DNA from: Dasania marina DSM 21967
GTDB lineage: Bacteria > Pseudomonadota > Gammaproteobacteria > Pseudomonadales > Dasaniaceae
Length of the DNA stretch: 64,000 nt
Assembly: GCF_000373485.1 (NCBI RefSeq)
Contig: NZ_KB891576.1
Coordinates: forward strand, 434,001-498,000
Direction of reading: 5' to 3'
The notes beneath the pieces were generated by a model that was given only the letters and a program-made list of their open reading frames with translations, was not told the DNA's origin and searched no databases. The stretch's first letter is position 1; each line of letters opens with the position of its first letter. The position numbers and the translations under genes were made by a program. Of this stretch, positions 8,812 through 16,944 are shown piece by piece.

Positions 8812-8827
8812 CCGAATTATTATTCGG
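8812..8827. promoter_or_regulatory. Candidate TetR operator in the puuD/puuB divergent promoter
   Basis: Perfect inverted repeat CCGAAT/ATTCGG around TATT, i.e. CCGAA-TTATTA-TTCGG, in the 190-bp divergent region, 81 bases before the puuD start and 94 bases before the puuB-like start. An almost identical palindrome (one base different in the spacer) lies at 30039-30054. The adjacent TetR gene at 10334 is the natural candidate to bind it; this is inferred from position and symmetry only. Confidence 0.65.
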
Positions 8828-8920
8828 TTTACGCCATCAACCCTAGCTATATACCCTTAACTACGGGGCCGGCGAGCACAGTAAACACACCCTTAACACA
8901 GCATAAACAGGTTAGTTAAC

Positions 8921-10207
8921 ATGACAGGCGAACGCAAAGGCTATATAGACTCCTACTACACAGCAACGGCCAACCAGCACCCAAGCTACCCTAGCCTAAG
9001 CGACGATATGCGCTGCGATGTGTGCATTATAGGCGGCGGTTATAGCGGCCTATCCACCGCCTTACACTTGGCAAAAAAAGGCCTGCAAGTGGTGTTATTA
9101 GAAGCTGAGCGCGTGGGCTGGGGCGCCTCTGGTCGCAACGGCGGCCATGTGGGTACAGGCCAGCGCCAAGGCCAGCAAGAGTTGGAAGCCATGCTAGGTA
9201 AAGACACGGCCAAAACCCTGTGGCAATACGGTTTAGAGGCGGTGCAAACTGTCGAAGGGCTGATTAATGAGTACAGCATCGCCTGCGATCTTAAAAAAGG
9301 TAACGCCCATGTCACCAGCAAGGCCAAAGAAGCCGACCATTACAAAAAAGACGTGGAATATATGCGCTCCGAGTATCAATACGATCAAATACGCTACTTA
9401 GACAAAGACGAGCTGGCCGGTTTATTTGGCACCAATAAATTTCAAGCGGGCGAAATGGACGATGGCGCTAGGCACTTACACCCGCTCAACTTTGCCCTGG
9501 GCTTGGCACAGGCTGCCCAACACGAAGGGGTAAAAATTTATGAATACAGCCGCGTTAACAACTATAGCAAAGGCAGCCCCAGCCGTATAAGCACCGAACA
9601 GGCCACCGTCACCGCCGACCATATGGTGATAGCCTGCAATGGCTACCTAGAAAAACTGGAACCCAAAGTCGCCGGTAAAATTATGCCCATTAATAATTTT
9701 ATGCTGGCCACCGAGCCACTGCCGGAAGAGCTAGCCCGCAAAATCAACCGCGACGATGTCTCGGTTTCTGACAGCCTGTTCGTGATTAATTACTGGAAAT
9801 TATCCGGCGACAATCGCCTGCTATGGGGCGGTGGCGAAAATTACACCAGCCGCTTCCCCGGCGACATTAAAAACTTTGTGCGCAAATACATGCTGCGTAA
9901 TTACCCAGAGCTTAGCGACCTACGCATAGATTACGGCTGGGGCGGCACCTTGGCCGTTACCCTCAACCGCATGCCCCACTTTCAACGCCTAGAAAACAAC
10001 TGCTACGTTATTCAAGGCTATAGCGGCCACGGTGTACCTACCGCCATCTTTGCCGGTAAAGTCTTAGCCGAAGCCATAGCCGGTGACGCTGGGCGCTTTG
10101 ATACCTTTGCCAAAGTACCCAGCCCCACCTTCCCCGGCGGCACGCTGTTGCGCTGGCCAGGGCTGGTGGCGGGAATGTTATACTACTCGCTGCTAGATCG
10201 GCTATAA
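8921..10207 (+). CDS. puuB: FAD-dependent gamma-glutamylpolyamine oxidase (PuuB-like, DAO family)
   Basis: 428 residues. After about 30 residues comes the FAD-binding Rossmann motif CIIGGGYSGLSTALHL (GxGxxG at 38-43), then VGWGASGRNGGHVG, and near the C-terminus VIQGYSGHGVPTAIFAGKV. This is the architecture of PuuB/OrdL oxidases, which oxidise the free amine of gamma-glutamylputrescine to an aldehyde with release of ammonia and hydrogen peroxide. The gene is divergent from the puuD-puuA pair across a region with two candidate TetR operators. The TetR gene follows 126 bases downstream. The linkage makes a glutamylated-polyamine route very likely; the specific polyamine is open. Confidence 0.88.
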   Translation: MTGERKGYIDSYYTATANQHPSYPSLSDDMRCDVCIIGGGYSGLSTALHLAKKGLQVVLLEAERVGWGASGRNGGHVGTGQRQGQQELEAMLGKDTAKTLWQYGLEAVQTVEGLINEYSIACDLKKGNAHVTSKAKEADHYKKDVEYMRSEYQYDQIRYLDKDELAGLFGTNKFQAGEMDDGARHLHPLNFALGLAQAAQHEGVKIYEYSRVNNYSKGSPSRISTEQATVTADHMVIACNGYLEKLEPKVAGKIMPINNFMLATEPLPEELARKINRDDVSVSDSLFVINYWKLSGDNRLLWGGGENYTSRFPGDIKNFVRKYMLRNYPELSDLRIDYGWGGTLAVTLNRMPHFQRLENNCYVIQGYSGHGVPTAIFAGKVLAEAIAGDAGRFDTFAKVPSPTFPGGTLLRWPGLVAGMLYYSLLDRL

Positions 10208-10333
10208 GCACTACTTGTTAGTAGCCCGACAGCTGCTAGTCCGACTGAAACATCGACTAGAAGCTCGGCAGCATCTGATAGGGCTGCTCAGTAGCCCTCA
10301 GGCTTATCGCCCGTTATAGGAAATACATACTGA

Positions 10334-10978
10334 ATGAAAACGACTAATGCCGCTGGCAACGACGACAAACACAGCACCGCCGCCAGAAGAAAGCCGCGGC
10401 AAGCCAGAGCACAAAAACGTCACGACCAAATTTTAGATACCACCGCTGAATTGTTAGAAAGTGTAGGCATAGATGGCTTAACCACCATACTCATCGCCAA
10501 AGAACTGAACATCTCGGTGGGCTCGCTCTACCATTACTACCCCAATAAAGTCGCCATACTTTGCGCACTGGCCTCACGTTGGCTGGATGAAATGACCCAT
10601 ATCATTTCAGAGGTGGACAACAATATTGCAGAACATCGCGATATAGCCAGCTACGTGCAGGTTTATACCGATAAGATTAGTGATATGTATAAGCGCCAAC
10701 GCGGCATACTGCCACTGGTGCAGGCTATGTATGCCATACCCGAGGTTAGGCAGCTGGACGAGCAGCACGACACCTTGATGATTCAATATTTGGTCACCGC
10801 GCTTAAGCACTTTGGCTGCAAAGCCAGCAAGCCAGAGCTAGAGCGTATTGCTAGGCTTTACCACGAAACAACCTATATCTGCTCTATGACCATAGTCGAG
10901 CAGCAAGGCAGCAAAGCCAGCAGGAGCCAAGCTGATTTAAATCAGATGTTAAACGCGCTGCTGGCTAACTATTTTTAA
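10334..10978 (+). CDS. TetR-family transcriptional regulator, probable polyamine-pathway repressor
   Basis: 214 residues. A basic, disordered N-tail (about 25 residues) precedes a TetR_N helix-turn-helix: RHDQILDTTAELLESVGIDGLTTILIAKELNISVGSLYHYYPNK, about residues 29-73. An all-helical ligand domain follows. It lies directly downstream of the PuuB-like oxidase and is probably cotranscribed. E. coli puu uses PuuR, an HTH/cupin regulator, so a TetR protein here is a different solution. The palindromes at 8812 and 30039 have the size and symmetry expected for a TetR dimer. The ligand may be a polyamine or pathway intermediate. It converges with the SDR gene, 24 bases apart. Confidence 0.9.
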   Translation: MKTTNAAGNDDKHSTAARRKPRQARAQKRHDQILDTTAELLESVGIDGLTTILIAKELNISVGSLYHYYPNKVAILCALASRWLDEMTHIISEVDNNIAEHRDIASYVQVYTDKISDMYKRQRGILPLVQAMYAIPEVRQLDEQHDTLMIQYLVTALKHFGCKASKPELERIARLYHETTYICSMTIVEQQGSKASRSQADLNQMLNALLANYF

Positions 10979-11002
10979 ATCACGTGTTTAAACGCAAAAA
11001 TA

Positions 11003-11758
11003 TTACCCCGCGGTAGTGCCGCCATCGATAGCCAGCGCTATGCCGGTAATATTTTTGGCATCATCGGAAGCCAAATAAGCCACCGCTTTGGCAATCTCGC
11101 TGGGGGCCGCTATGCGCTGTAAGGGTGCCCTATCTTTCAACGCCTGCTCTGTAGCCGCTGGATTATCGGCTTTTTCAATAAAGTCCCGGCGCACCATGTC
11201 GGTATCCACATAGCCAGGGCATACGCTATTGACCCGTACCCTAGGTGCTAAATCCAGCGCCAAAGCGCGCCCCATATTGATCACCCCAGCCTTGGACGCA
11301 CAGTAGGCGGGCATTAAACGCTCACCCTGCAACCCGGCATCAGAAGCAATATTCACAATATTACCGCCACTCTCTTTTAACGCAGACAAAGCCGCTCGGC
11401 AGCAAAAGAACACCCCTTTTAAATTGATATCTAGGGTGAGATCCCACAACTCCTCGGTGGTGTCTTCTATAGCCGTTGAATAGTCTACCCCAGCGGCATT
11501 AACCAATATATCCAGGCCACCCAGCGCCTGCACCGCTTGCGCAACTAGATCTTCACAACCTGCGGCGCTACCGACATCGCCTATCACCTTGATGACTCTT
11601 TCATGCTCGCCCAAAGCCAGATAGGCCGCCTGCACCGTGGCAGCACTACGACCATTAACAGCCACATAGGCACCACGATTTAATAATTCTTGCGCTATAG
11701 CAAAGCCTATACCGCGTGAACTACCTGTTACCAAAACACGTTTAGATTCAAAACTCAT
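11003..11758 (-). CDS. Short-chain dehydrogenase/reductase (FabG-like SDR)
   Basis: 251 residues, classical SDR. Cofactor motif TGSSRGIG (11-18), NAAG (87-90), catalytic Ser in IVNIASD (S139), and YCASK (Y152, K156). The C-terminal GIALAIDGGTTAG is typical. It reduces or oxidises a carbonyl/hydroxyl with NAD(P)H; the substrate is unknown. An oxo/hydroxy acid from the amine pathway is a possibility by context only. GAGG lies about 7 bases upstream of the ATG. It starts 49 bases after the NhaC-type transporter stop in the same direction, so the two are probably one operon. Confidence 0.9.
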   Translation of the reverse strand: MSFESKRVLVTGSSRGIGFAIAQELLNRGAYVAVNGRSAATVQAAYLALGEHERVIKVIGDVGSAAGCEDLVAQAVQALGGLDILVNAAGVDYSTAIEDTTEELWDLTLDINLKGVFFCCRAALSALKESGGNIVNIASDAGLQGERLMPAYCASKAGVINMGRALALDLAPRVRVNSVCPGYVDTDMVRRDFIEKADNPAATEQALKDRAPLQRIAAPSEIAKAVAYLASDDAKNITGIALAIDGGTTAG

Positions 11759-11807
11759 ATTTACACCTCATCATTATTCTTAGCCTGCTTTGGTTTGACA
11801 CTAACCA

Positions 11808-13163
11808 TCAGGCTATTACATAAAAACCTATCGCGGCCAACGCAGCAGCGATTAACACATAGGGCAACTGACTGATTGCATGCTCGAATGTGCCACAGCC
11901 ACTACCCTGCGCCGACAACACGGTCGAGTCGCTATAAAAACAGGCTTGGCTGCCAAAGCCGCTGGCGGATAACAACGCCCCCACCACTAAGGGTATGCTG
12001 ACATCCATCGCTATCGCCAAAGGAATCACCACTGGAAAAGCAATCGCAAACACTCCCCAATTGGAGCCGGTCACAAAAGACACCAAAGCCATGGAAATAA
12101 ACGTAACTACCGGCAACGTTTTCGCATTCATTAAGGGTGTAACATGTTCAATAATATAGGCGGTAAAACCTATATGGTTATTCGCCTCTATGAGCATAAA
12201 TACCGCAACTAATATTACCAGCACCGGCAACATGGTTTTTAAACCGTCCATCATGGTGTCAAAAATTTCCGTTAGCTTTAACACTCCCGCCAGCCAATAC
12301 TGCAACACTGTTGCCATAGTCGCCGCTATCACCCCCATTAATAAATCGATTTCAAACCACAGGGTGAAAAAAATTAAGGTAATAATAGGAATGAAAAATA
12401 ATTCACTGTTGGGGTTATGCAACTCTTGCTCTACATAGGTATCACACACTTCACTGTGCTCACCATGTGATGGTGCCAGCTGGCCGGTAGTTTCGGCACG
12501 ATGTTCCGCGGCTTTCATTTTACCCAGCAGTGGTATCACCCCCATAATAACCAGAGGCACCATTAACACCGCAATAATGGGGTAAAACATATAGGGCATA
12601 GATGCTATAAACAGCGCCATACCCTGGCCACTCTCGGCAAGGCCGTTTTTTTCTAATAAACCCGAGTAATACACTGCCCAAGTAGACAAGGGCACTAACA
12701 AGCAAACCGGTGCCGCCGTAGAGTCCACCACATAGGCCAGCATCTCTCTAGACACTTTAAATCTATCGGTGACTTTTTTCATGGAAGAACTGACGGTTAG
12801 CGAGTTGAGGTAATCGTCCAAAAAAATAGCTAGGCCTAATAGCCAGGTGCATATTAAGCTACCTTTTTTACTGCTAACCCGCTTGGCCATCAAATCCCCA
12901 AAGGCCTGAGTACCACCAGCGCGCACTAACAGGGCAATAAAGCTACCGTACATGGCGCAAACTAATAACACCCATACATTGGTGTCATTCTTAAAAGCTT
13001 CCTGCAAGGTATAGGAAAATTGGCTTAAGAAATCCCAGCCATCAACAATAATAAAAGCAGTGAGCGCGCCAGCCATTACAGACTCTATAGTCCTGTGACT
13101 AAGCAAGGTCATACACAACACAATAGCAGTCGGTAATAATGTTAACAGGCCATAGTGCTCCAC
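11808..13163 (-). CDS. NhaC-type sodium/proton antiporter family transporter
   Basis: 451 residues with about eleven hydrophobic helices. LTVSSSMKKVTDRFKVSREMLAYVVDSTAAPVCLLVPLSTWAVYY and SFVTGSNWGVFAIAFPVVIPLA are hallmark regions of the NhaC / ion-transporter superfamily (seen in database names as Na+/H+ antiporter NhaC). In this family some members exchange amino acids or organic acids rather than protons. The position between an aminotransferase and an SDR makes an amine or organic-acid transport role conceivable. The start appears to be GTG at 13161-13163, with AAGGAA 7 bases upstream; an ATG two bases upstream is out of frame. Confidence 0.85.
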   Translation of the reverse strand: MEHYGLLTLLPTAIVLCMTLLSHRTIESVMAGALTAFIIVDGWDFLSQFSYTLQEAFKNDTNVWVLLVCAMYGSFIALLVRAGGTQAFGDLMAKRVSSKKGSLICTWLLGLAIFLDDYLNSLTVSSSMKKVTDRFKVSREMLAYVVDSTAAPVCLLVPLSTWAVYYSGLLEKNGLAESGQGMALFIASMPYMFYPIIAVLMVPLVIMGVIPLLGKMKAAEHRAETTGQLAPSHGEHSEVCDTYVEQELHNPNSELFFIPIITLIFFTLWFEIDLLMGVIAATMATVLQYWLAGVLKLTEIFDTMMDGLKTMLPVLVILVAVFMLIEANNHIGFTAYIIEHVTPLMNAKTLPVVTFISMALVSFVTGSNWGVFAIAFPVVIPLAIAMDVSIPLVVGALLSASGFGSQACFYSDSTVLSAQGSGCGTFEHAISQLPYVLIAAALAAIGFYVIA

Positions 13164-13220
13164 ATCGAATTCCTTATTTTTATTTTATAATTTTTATCAT
13201 ATCAGTTTTTTATAAAGATA

Positions 13221-13257
13221 AAAAAACCCTGCTAAATATAATATCTAGCAGGGTTTT
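13221..13257 (-). terminator. Rho-independent terminator after the aminotransferase
   Basis: AAAACCCTGCTA (13223-13234) pairs perfectly with TAGCAGGGTTTT (13246-13257) over 12 bp with an 11-base loop. On the minus strand it is followed by further Ts and lies 63 bases past the aminotransferase stop. The NhaC gene downstream therefore likely has its own promoter or depends on readthrough. Confidence 0.85.
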
Positions 13258-13319
13258 ATTAGCAAGCAATATCAACAGCACATGGTGCTGGTGCTGCTTG
13301 CAAGCTCACAGGCAAAAGC

Positions 13320-14693
13320 TTAACTGCCAAATTTAGCTTGTAGCTCTTCATAAGCTTGATCTAAAGCCGCTTTCGCTTTAGTCACTAGCTCATCGATTTG
13401 CTCTTTGCTTAATATTAACGGTGGCGAAATAATCATGGTGTCACCAGTAGCACGCATCACCAAGTCATTGGCGATAGAGGCATCTCTACAAAGACCACCG
13501 GCAGTGCCATCTGAGTCATAGCGCTCACGTGTTGCTTTGTTTTTAACCAGCTCAAGCGCACCCACCAACCCTAGCGTACGCACCTCACCCACTAACGGAT
13601 GATCGCTTAACTCAGCCATACGTTGTTGGAAGTATGGGCCAGTGTTTTCAGCAATATTCTCAATAATCTTTTCATCTTTGATGATTTTGATTGTTGCCAA
13701 CGCCGCGGCACAAGCAGCCGGGTGACCTGAGTACGTAAAGCCGTGAGCAAAATCGCCGCCATCTGATTTTAAGACATCAGCCACTTTATCACCGACAATA
13801 ACGCCACCTAAAGGTTGAAAACCATTAGTAACCGCTTTTGCAAAGTTAATAAAATCAGGCTTAGTGCCGTAGTAGTCGCAGCCAAACCATTTGCCAGTAC
13901 GGCCAAAGCCGAAAATAACTTCATCAGAAACAAATAGCACATCGTATTTGTTCAGTATGCGCTGTACTTCAGGCCAGTAAGTTTCGGGTGGAATAATAAC
14001 ACCACCGGCACCTTGAATGGGCTCGGCAATAAACGCGGCAACGTTTTCTTCTCCTAGCTCAAGAATTTTTTCCTCTAAAGCGCGAGCCGCTTGCAAACCA
14101 AACTCTTCACGGCTTAGGTCGCCACTTTCGCCATACCAATATGGTTGTGCGATGTGCTCAATGTTAGGTAGTGTTGCAAACTGCTTGTGCATAAAGCTCA
14201 TGCCACCCAAGCTGGCTGCAGCAACTGTAGAGCCGTGGTAAGCGTTTTCGCGGCTGATCACTATGCGCTTGTTAGGCTGCTTTTTTAAATCCCAGTAGCG
14301 GGCAATAAAACGTAAAACCGTATCGTTACCTTCTGAGCCTGAGTTGGTGTAAAACACATTGTTCATGTGTGCAGGTGCTAAGTCGGCGATCACCTTAGAC
14401 AACTCAATAGCTGCTGGGTGTGAACACTGGAAAAAGCTGTTGTAGTAAGGCAGCACTTTCATTTGCTCAGTAACGGCTTCAACAATAGCTGGCTGGGTAT
14501 AACCCAAGTTACAACACCACAAACCCGACATGCCATCTAATAACTTTTGGCCTTCATTGGTATAAATATAAGCGCCTTCGGCCTTAGTAATAATACGACT
14601 GCCCTTGCTAGCCAAATCTTTAAAGTCGGTAAAGGGGTGCATAAAGTGTTGCGCATCGGCGGCTTGCAAATCTTTTGTTGAATGCTGTGTCAT
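13320..14693 (-). CDS. Class III aminotransferase, polyamine/omega-amino-acid:pyruvate type (SpuC-like)
   Basis: 457 residues, PLP-dependent aminotransferase class III. LDGMSGLWCCNLGY, the TNSGSEGNDTVLR cofactor loop, AYHGSTVAAASL, VSDEVIFGFGRTG (D257) and the PLP lysine in NFAKAVTNGFQPLG (K286) are all present. The N-terminal HPFTDFKDLASKGSRI resembles putrescine:pyruvate and beta-alanine/omega-amino acid:pyruvate enzymes such as SpuC. It could deaminate a diamine or an omega-amino acid to the semialdehyde in this polyamine region. AGGAG precedes the start by 7 bases. Two GntR-type palindromes lie upstream, and the GntR gene is 207 bases upstream in the same direction. Confidence 0.88.
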   Translation of the reverse strand: MTQHSTKDLQAADAQHFMHPFTDFKDLASKGSRIITKAEGAYIYTNEGQKLLDGMSGLWCCNLGYTQPAIVEAVTEQMKVLPYYNSFFQCSHPAAIELSKVIADLAPAHMNNVFYTNSGSEGNDTVLRFIARYWDLKKQPNKRIVISRENAYHGSTVAAASLGGMSFMHKQFATLPNIEHIAQPYWYGESGDLSREEFGLQAARALEEKILELGEENVAAFIAEPIQGAGGVIIPPETYWPEVQRILNKYDVLFVSDEVIFGFGRTGKWFGCDYYGTKPDFINFAKAVTNGFQPLGGVIVGDKVADVLKSDGGDFAHGFTYSGHPAACAAALATIKIIKDEKIIENIAENTGPYFQQRMAELSDHPLVGEVRTLGLVGALELVKNKATRERYDSDGTAGGLCRDASIANDLVMRATGDTMIISPPLILSKEQIDELVTKAKAALDQAYEELQAKFGS

Positions 14694-14800
14694 ATCATTT
14701 CTCCTGCATTACATCGTTAGAGCCTAAGCTCATCGTGGGGTGTAGCTAATTTCACCTTAGCCTTGCTGCTTACAAACTGCTCACAGTGTAGACCAGATGT

Positions 14801-14812
14801 TTTGATCACATT
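14801..14812. promoter_or_regulatory. Half-conserved GntR operator
   Basis: TTTGATCACATT, a TGATCA-centred site, lies 23 bp (about two helical turns) from the perfect palindrome at 14822-14835 and upstream of the aminotransferase. Assignment is by similarity to the neighbouring sites. Confidence 0.5.
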
Positions 14813-14821
14813 TCAAGATGC

Positions 14822-14835
14822 AATGTGATCACATT
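14822..14835. promoter_or_regulatory. Candidate GntR (FCD-type) operator upstream of the aminotransferase
   Basis: Perfect 14-bp palindrome AATGTGATCACATT, 129 bases before the aminotransferase start. The same TGTGATCACA core recurs at 15772-15781 upstream of the GntR gene. FCD-subfamily GntR regulators commonly bind short palindromes of this kind. Confidence 0.65.
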
Positions 14836-14900
14836 ATTCATAAGCCTGTCAATACGCAGTTTTACCTTTACAACAACAAAACCTCGCGACGGTTGCTGAC

Positions 14901-15590
14901 TTAACTGGATATGGGCCAGCCCATAGCGGCTTGTAAACGTCTAACACCATCTAAAATATCGTCATGAATCAAATACTTAAGCTGGGTTACATTATTTTTC
15001 TCTATGGCTGAAAGTATCGCTTTGTGCTTATCTTCAGACTCATTAAAGCGATTTTCCGTTAAATACTGGCTGTGCACCATGCGCATAAAAGGGGCTATTT
15101 GCAGCCACAAGCTCTCTATCAAGGGCATCACCACTTCACACCGGCCGTGGCGATACAACTCTCTGTGAAACTCAAAATTGAGGTAGATATAGTTTTCTAC
15201 ATCGTCCTCCACTATGGACTGAGTATGTTTTTCATTGACTTCATAAAGATAGGCTAAGGCCTCAGGACTTATTTTTTGCATGGCTCGGCCAGCAGCATAA
15301 GACTCCAGCGATACCCTGGTCTGGTACAACTCCTCCAACTTGTCTGGGGTCATCATAGGCACGGTAATACGGCGGTTATTAAGCAGTTGCAAGGCGCGCT
15401 CAGTCGTTAAACGCCGCAGCGACTCCCGCACCGGCATTAGGCTCACCCCTAACATTTCAGCAATACCCCTTAGGGTCACGCTGTTGCCAGGCTCAAACTT
15501 ACCTCGCAAAATCGCCTCACGCAGCTGCATATAAACTCTTTCCTGCTGAGTTTTAGGCCCCTGATTGTCGGACTTATCATCGGTCTTCAT
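14901..15590 (-). CDS. GntR-family regulator, FCD (FadR C-terminal) subfamily
   Basis: 229 residues. An N-terminal winged helix (YMQLREAILRGKFEPGNSVTLRGIAEMLGVSLMPVRESLRRL, about 20-61) is followed by a wing with MMTPDKLEELYQTRVSLES, which opens the FCD helical effector domain. The family represses or activates catabolic operons in response to a carboxylic acid or amino acid. It is transcribed toward the aminotransferase. Palindromes with a TGATCA core flank it on both sides (two at about 14801-14835, two at 15628-15781). Autoregulation plus control of the aminotransferase is the simplest reading. No good ribosome binding site is seen before the ATG. Confidence 0.9.
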   Translation of the reverse strand: MKTDDKSDNQGPKTQQERVYMQLREAILRGKFEPGNSVTLRGIAEMLGVSLMPVRESLRRLTTERALQLLNNRRITVPMMTPDKLEELYQTRVSLESYAAGRAMQKISPEALAYLYEVNEKHTQSIVEDDVENYIYLNFEFHRELYRHGRCEVVMPLIESLWLQIAPFMRMVHSQYLTENRFNESEDKHKAILSAIEKNNVTQLKYLIHDDILDGVRRLQAAMGWPISS

Positions 15591-15627
15591 AAGAGATGTT
15601 TCGCTATAGGGCTAATTAGCCACAATA

Positions 15628-15639
15628 TTGTGATCAAAA
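15628..15639. promoter_or_regulatory. GntR operator-like site upstream of the GntR gene
   Basis: TTGTGATCAAAA, TGATCA-centred, 38 bases before the GntR start codon. One arm matches the other sites fully. It would fit autoregulation. Confidence 0.5.
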
Positions 15640-15771
15640 TATCCAGTATGCCCATATTCAAGCGCATTACAAACTTATATTATTCAGCAATAGGCTTTAC
15701 AATACTGCGCAAGCAAGCAACAACAGCCCCATTACAGCACCTAAACAGCTAGGTTATGGACTAACATATGA

Positions 15772-15781
15772 TGTGATCACA
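15772..15781. promoter_or_regulatory. GntR operator-like palindrome, TGTGATCACA
   Basis: Perfect 10-bp palindrome, embedded in ATGATGTGATCACAATA, about 180 bases before the GntR start and about 230 before the plus-strand membrane protein. It shares its core with the site at 14822. Confidence 0.55.
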
Positions 15782-15797
15782 ATACAGTGATTAGCAT

Positions 15798-15812
15798 CCC
15801 CTAATTTGGGTA
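15798..15812 (+). promoter_or_regulatory. Candidate promoter box (CCCC..GGG motif) with TATAAT
   Basis: CCCCTAATTTGGGTA is followed three bases after its GGGTAT by TATAAT at 15817-15822, a possible -10 box. It lies about 190 bases before the membrane protein at 16012, the first gene of the run that contains the LuxR regulator. Similar boxes lie upstream of the two TonB receptors (20679-20708; 26715-26728; 26816-26830). Confidence 0.4.
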
Positions 15813-15839
15813 TTTTTATAATGTGGCAAACACTCTAAG

Positions 15840-15995
15840 TTAAGGGCTGTTCTAACAATTAGAATTTTTTCGTGAGAGCAGGAAAGCGTCGCGCGAAAAA
15901 GCGCCGTTTACACGGAGTAAATGAGGGTTTGAGCACGGAGCTGACGCGACTGTTGCCGGAAAAGGTGATTTTTAGAGCTACTCTAATCCTGTTAC
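15840..15995. repeat. Possible intergenic repeat element (unconfirmed family)
   Basis: A GC-richer block inside an AT-rich intergenic region. It has an inner TTTAC-ACGGA-GTAAA inverted repeat (near 15909-15923) followed by TGAGGGTTTGAGCACGGAG. It is flanked by CTAACAATTAGAA on the left and an imperfect TCTAA-type counterpart on the right (TAGAGCTACTCTAA). GCGTCGCGCG and GACGCGAC face each other across it. No coding frame is supported. The layout resembles dispersed non-coding elements I associate with gammaproteobacteria. No second copy is in the window, so this needs a genome search. Confidence 0.35.
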
Positions 15996-16011
15996 TTCCT
16001 ATAATAAAATA

Positions 16012-16929
16012 ATGACAAGGCCTCCCAACGCGATGACAGCCATGACCACAGCCACAGCGCCAGGCAAAAACAAAACCTTTAATGCACAGCTGTTTTTTCA
16101 GCTCTTTAAGTATGCTGTTTACTGCCTGCTATCCATGAATATTTATTACTTTTTTGTGGACGATTACAGTGCCAGCTCGCAAACCTTTGCCGGTGGCATA
16201 GCGTTAAGCCAGCTGATCGAAGCCTTTACCGCCACCATAGACACCGCAGCATGGGTTGTTTTATTACTGCTTTTCGAGTTAGAAACCTATGTCTTAGACG
16301 ATGAAAAAATTAAAGGTGCCGTCAAATGGAGCATACACCTCACCCGCGCCGTCTGTTATCTGTTTATTATTTTCTCGTTTTACGGCTTTACTCAAAAATA
16401 TTCCCTATTGCACAACCTCATCCCTTATTCGATACCTGATGCCTGCTCATTAATTGGCTCTAAATTTACCCATGTGGTCTCCATAGACGAATACATAGCT
16501 ATCACCGCAGAAAGCTGCAAAATGTTAAATGCTCACAGCAGTGAATTAGTGCAAATAGCAGGCACCAATATTATTAGCGACCCCGCCAATTTGCTGGCCA
16601 CACAGCGCCTGTCCTTGGTTGAAACGACTAACTCAGCCACTTGGCTAATGATAGTCGCCATACTTGAAGTTGACGTATTCCTGCAAGCCAGGAACAAACT
16701 CGCCGGCACCCTTATGTGGGTCAGCAAAGCCTTTAAGGCCGTACTCTATAGCGTGCTATTTTTATGCGCGGTGTACTGGGGCGTAAAAGGTAGCTTTTTG
16801 GATTTCTGGGATGCTTTTTTGTGGTTAGTCGCCTTTGTGTTTATTGAAATGAATATTTTTGAATGGCATGAAGAAAATCAAGAAGCTAAATCTCTGGCCG
16901 AAGAAAGCCATCATGTCGACCCCGTATAA
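16012..16929 (+). CDS. Multi-span membrane protein of unknown function
   Basis: 305 residues, with roughly six hydrophobic segments: about 28-46, 75-95, 108-128, 205-222, 238-258 and 265-282. There is a soluble loop of about 80 residues (about 130-205) between the third and fourth that holds three cysteines. Acidic residues are embedded near the membrane segments (LLLLFELETYVLDDE and LVAFVFIEMNIFEW), and the two halves look like a repeat of each other. I do not recognise the family. In-frame ATGs also occur at residues 8 and 11; no good ribosome binding site separates them, so the start is uncertain. The serine hydrolase begins 15 bases downstream, suggesting cotranscription. Confidence 0.75.
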   Translation: MTRPPNAMTAMTTATAPGKNKTFNAQLFFQLFKYAVYCLLSMNIYYFFVDDYSASSQTFAGGIALSQLIEAFTATIDTAAWVVLLLLFELETYVLDDEKIKGAVKWSIHLTRAVCYLFIIFSFYGFTQKYSLLHNLIPYSIPDACSLIGSKFTHVVSIDEYIAITAESCKMLNAHSSELVQIAGTNIISDPANLLATQRLSLVETTNSATWLMIVAILEVDVFLQARNKLAGTLMWVSKAFKAVLYSVLFLCAVYWGVKGSFLDFWDAFLWLVAFVFIEMNIFEWHEENQEAKSLAEESHHVDPV

Positions 16930-16944
16930 CTACGCGCTGCTGCT

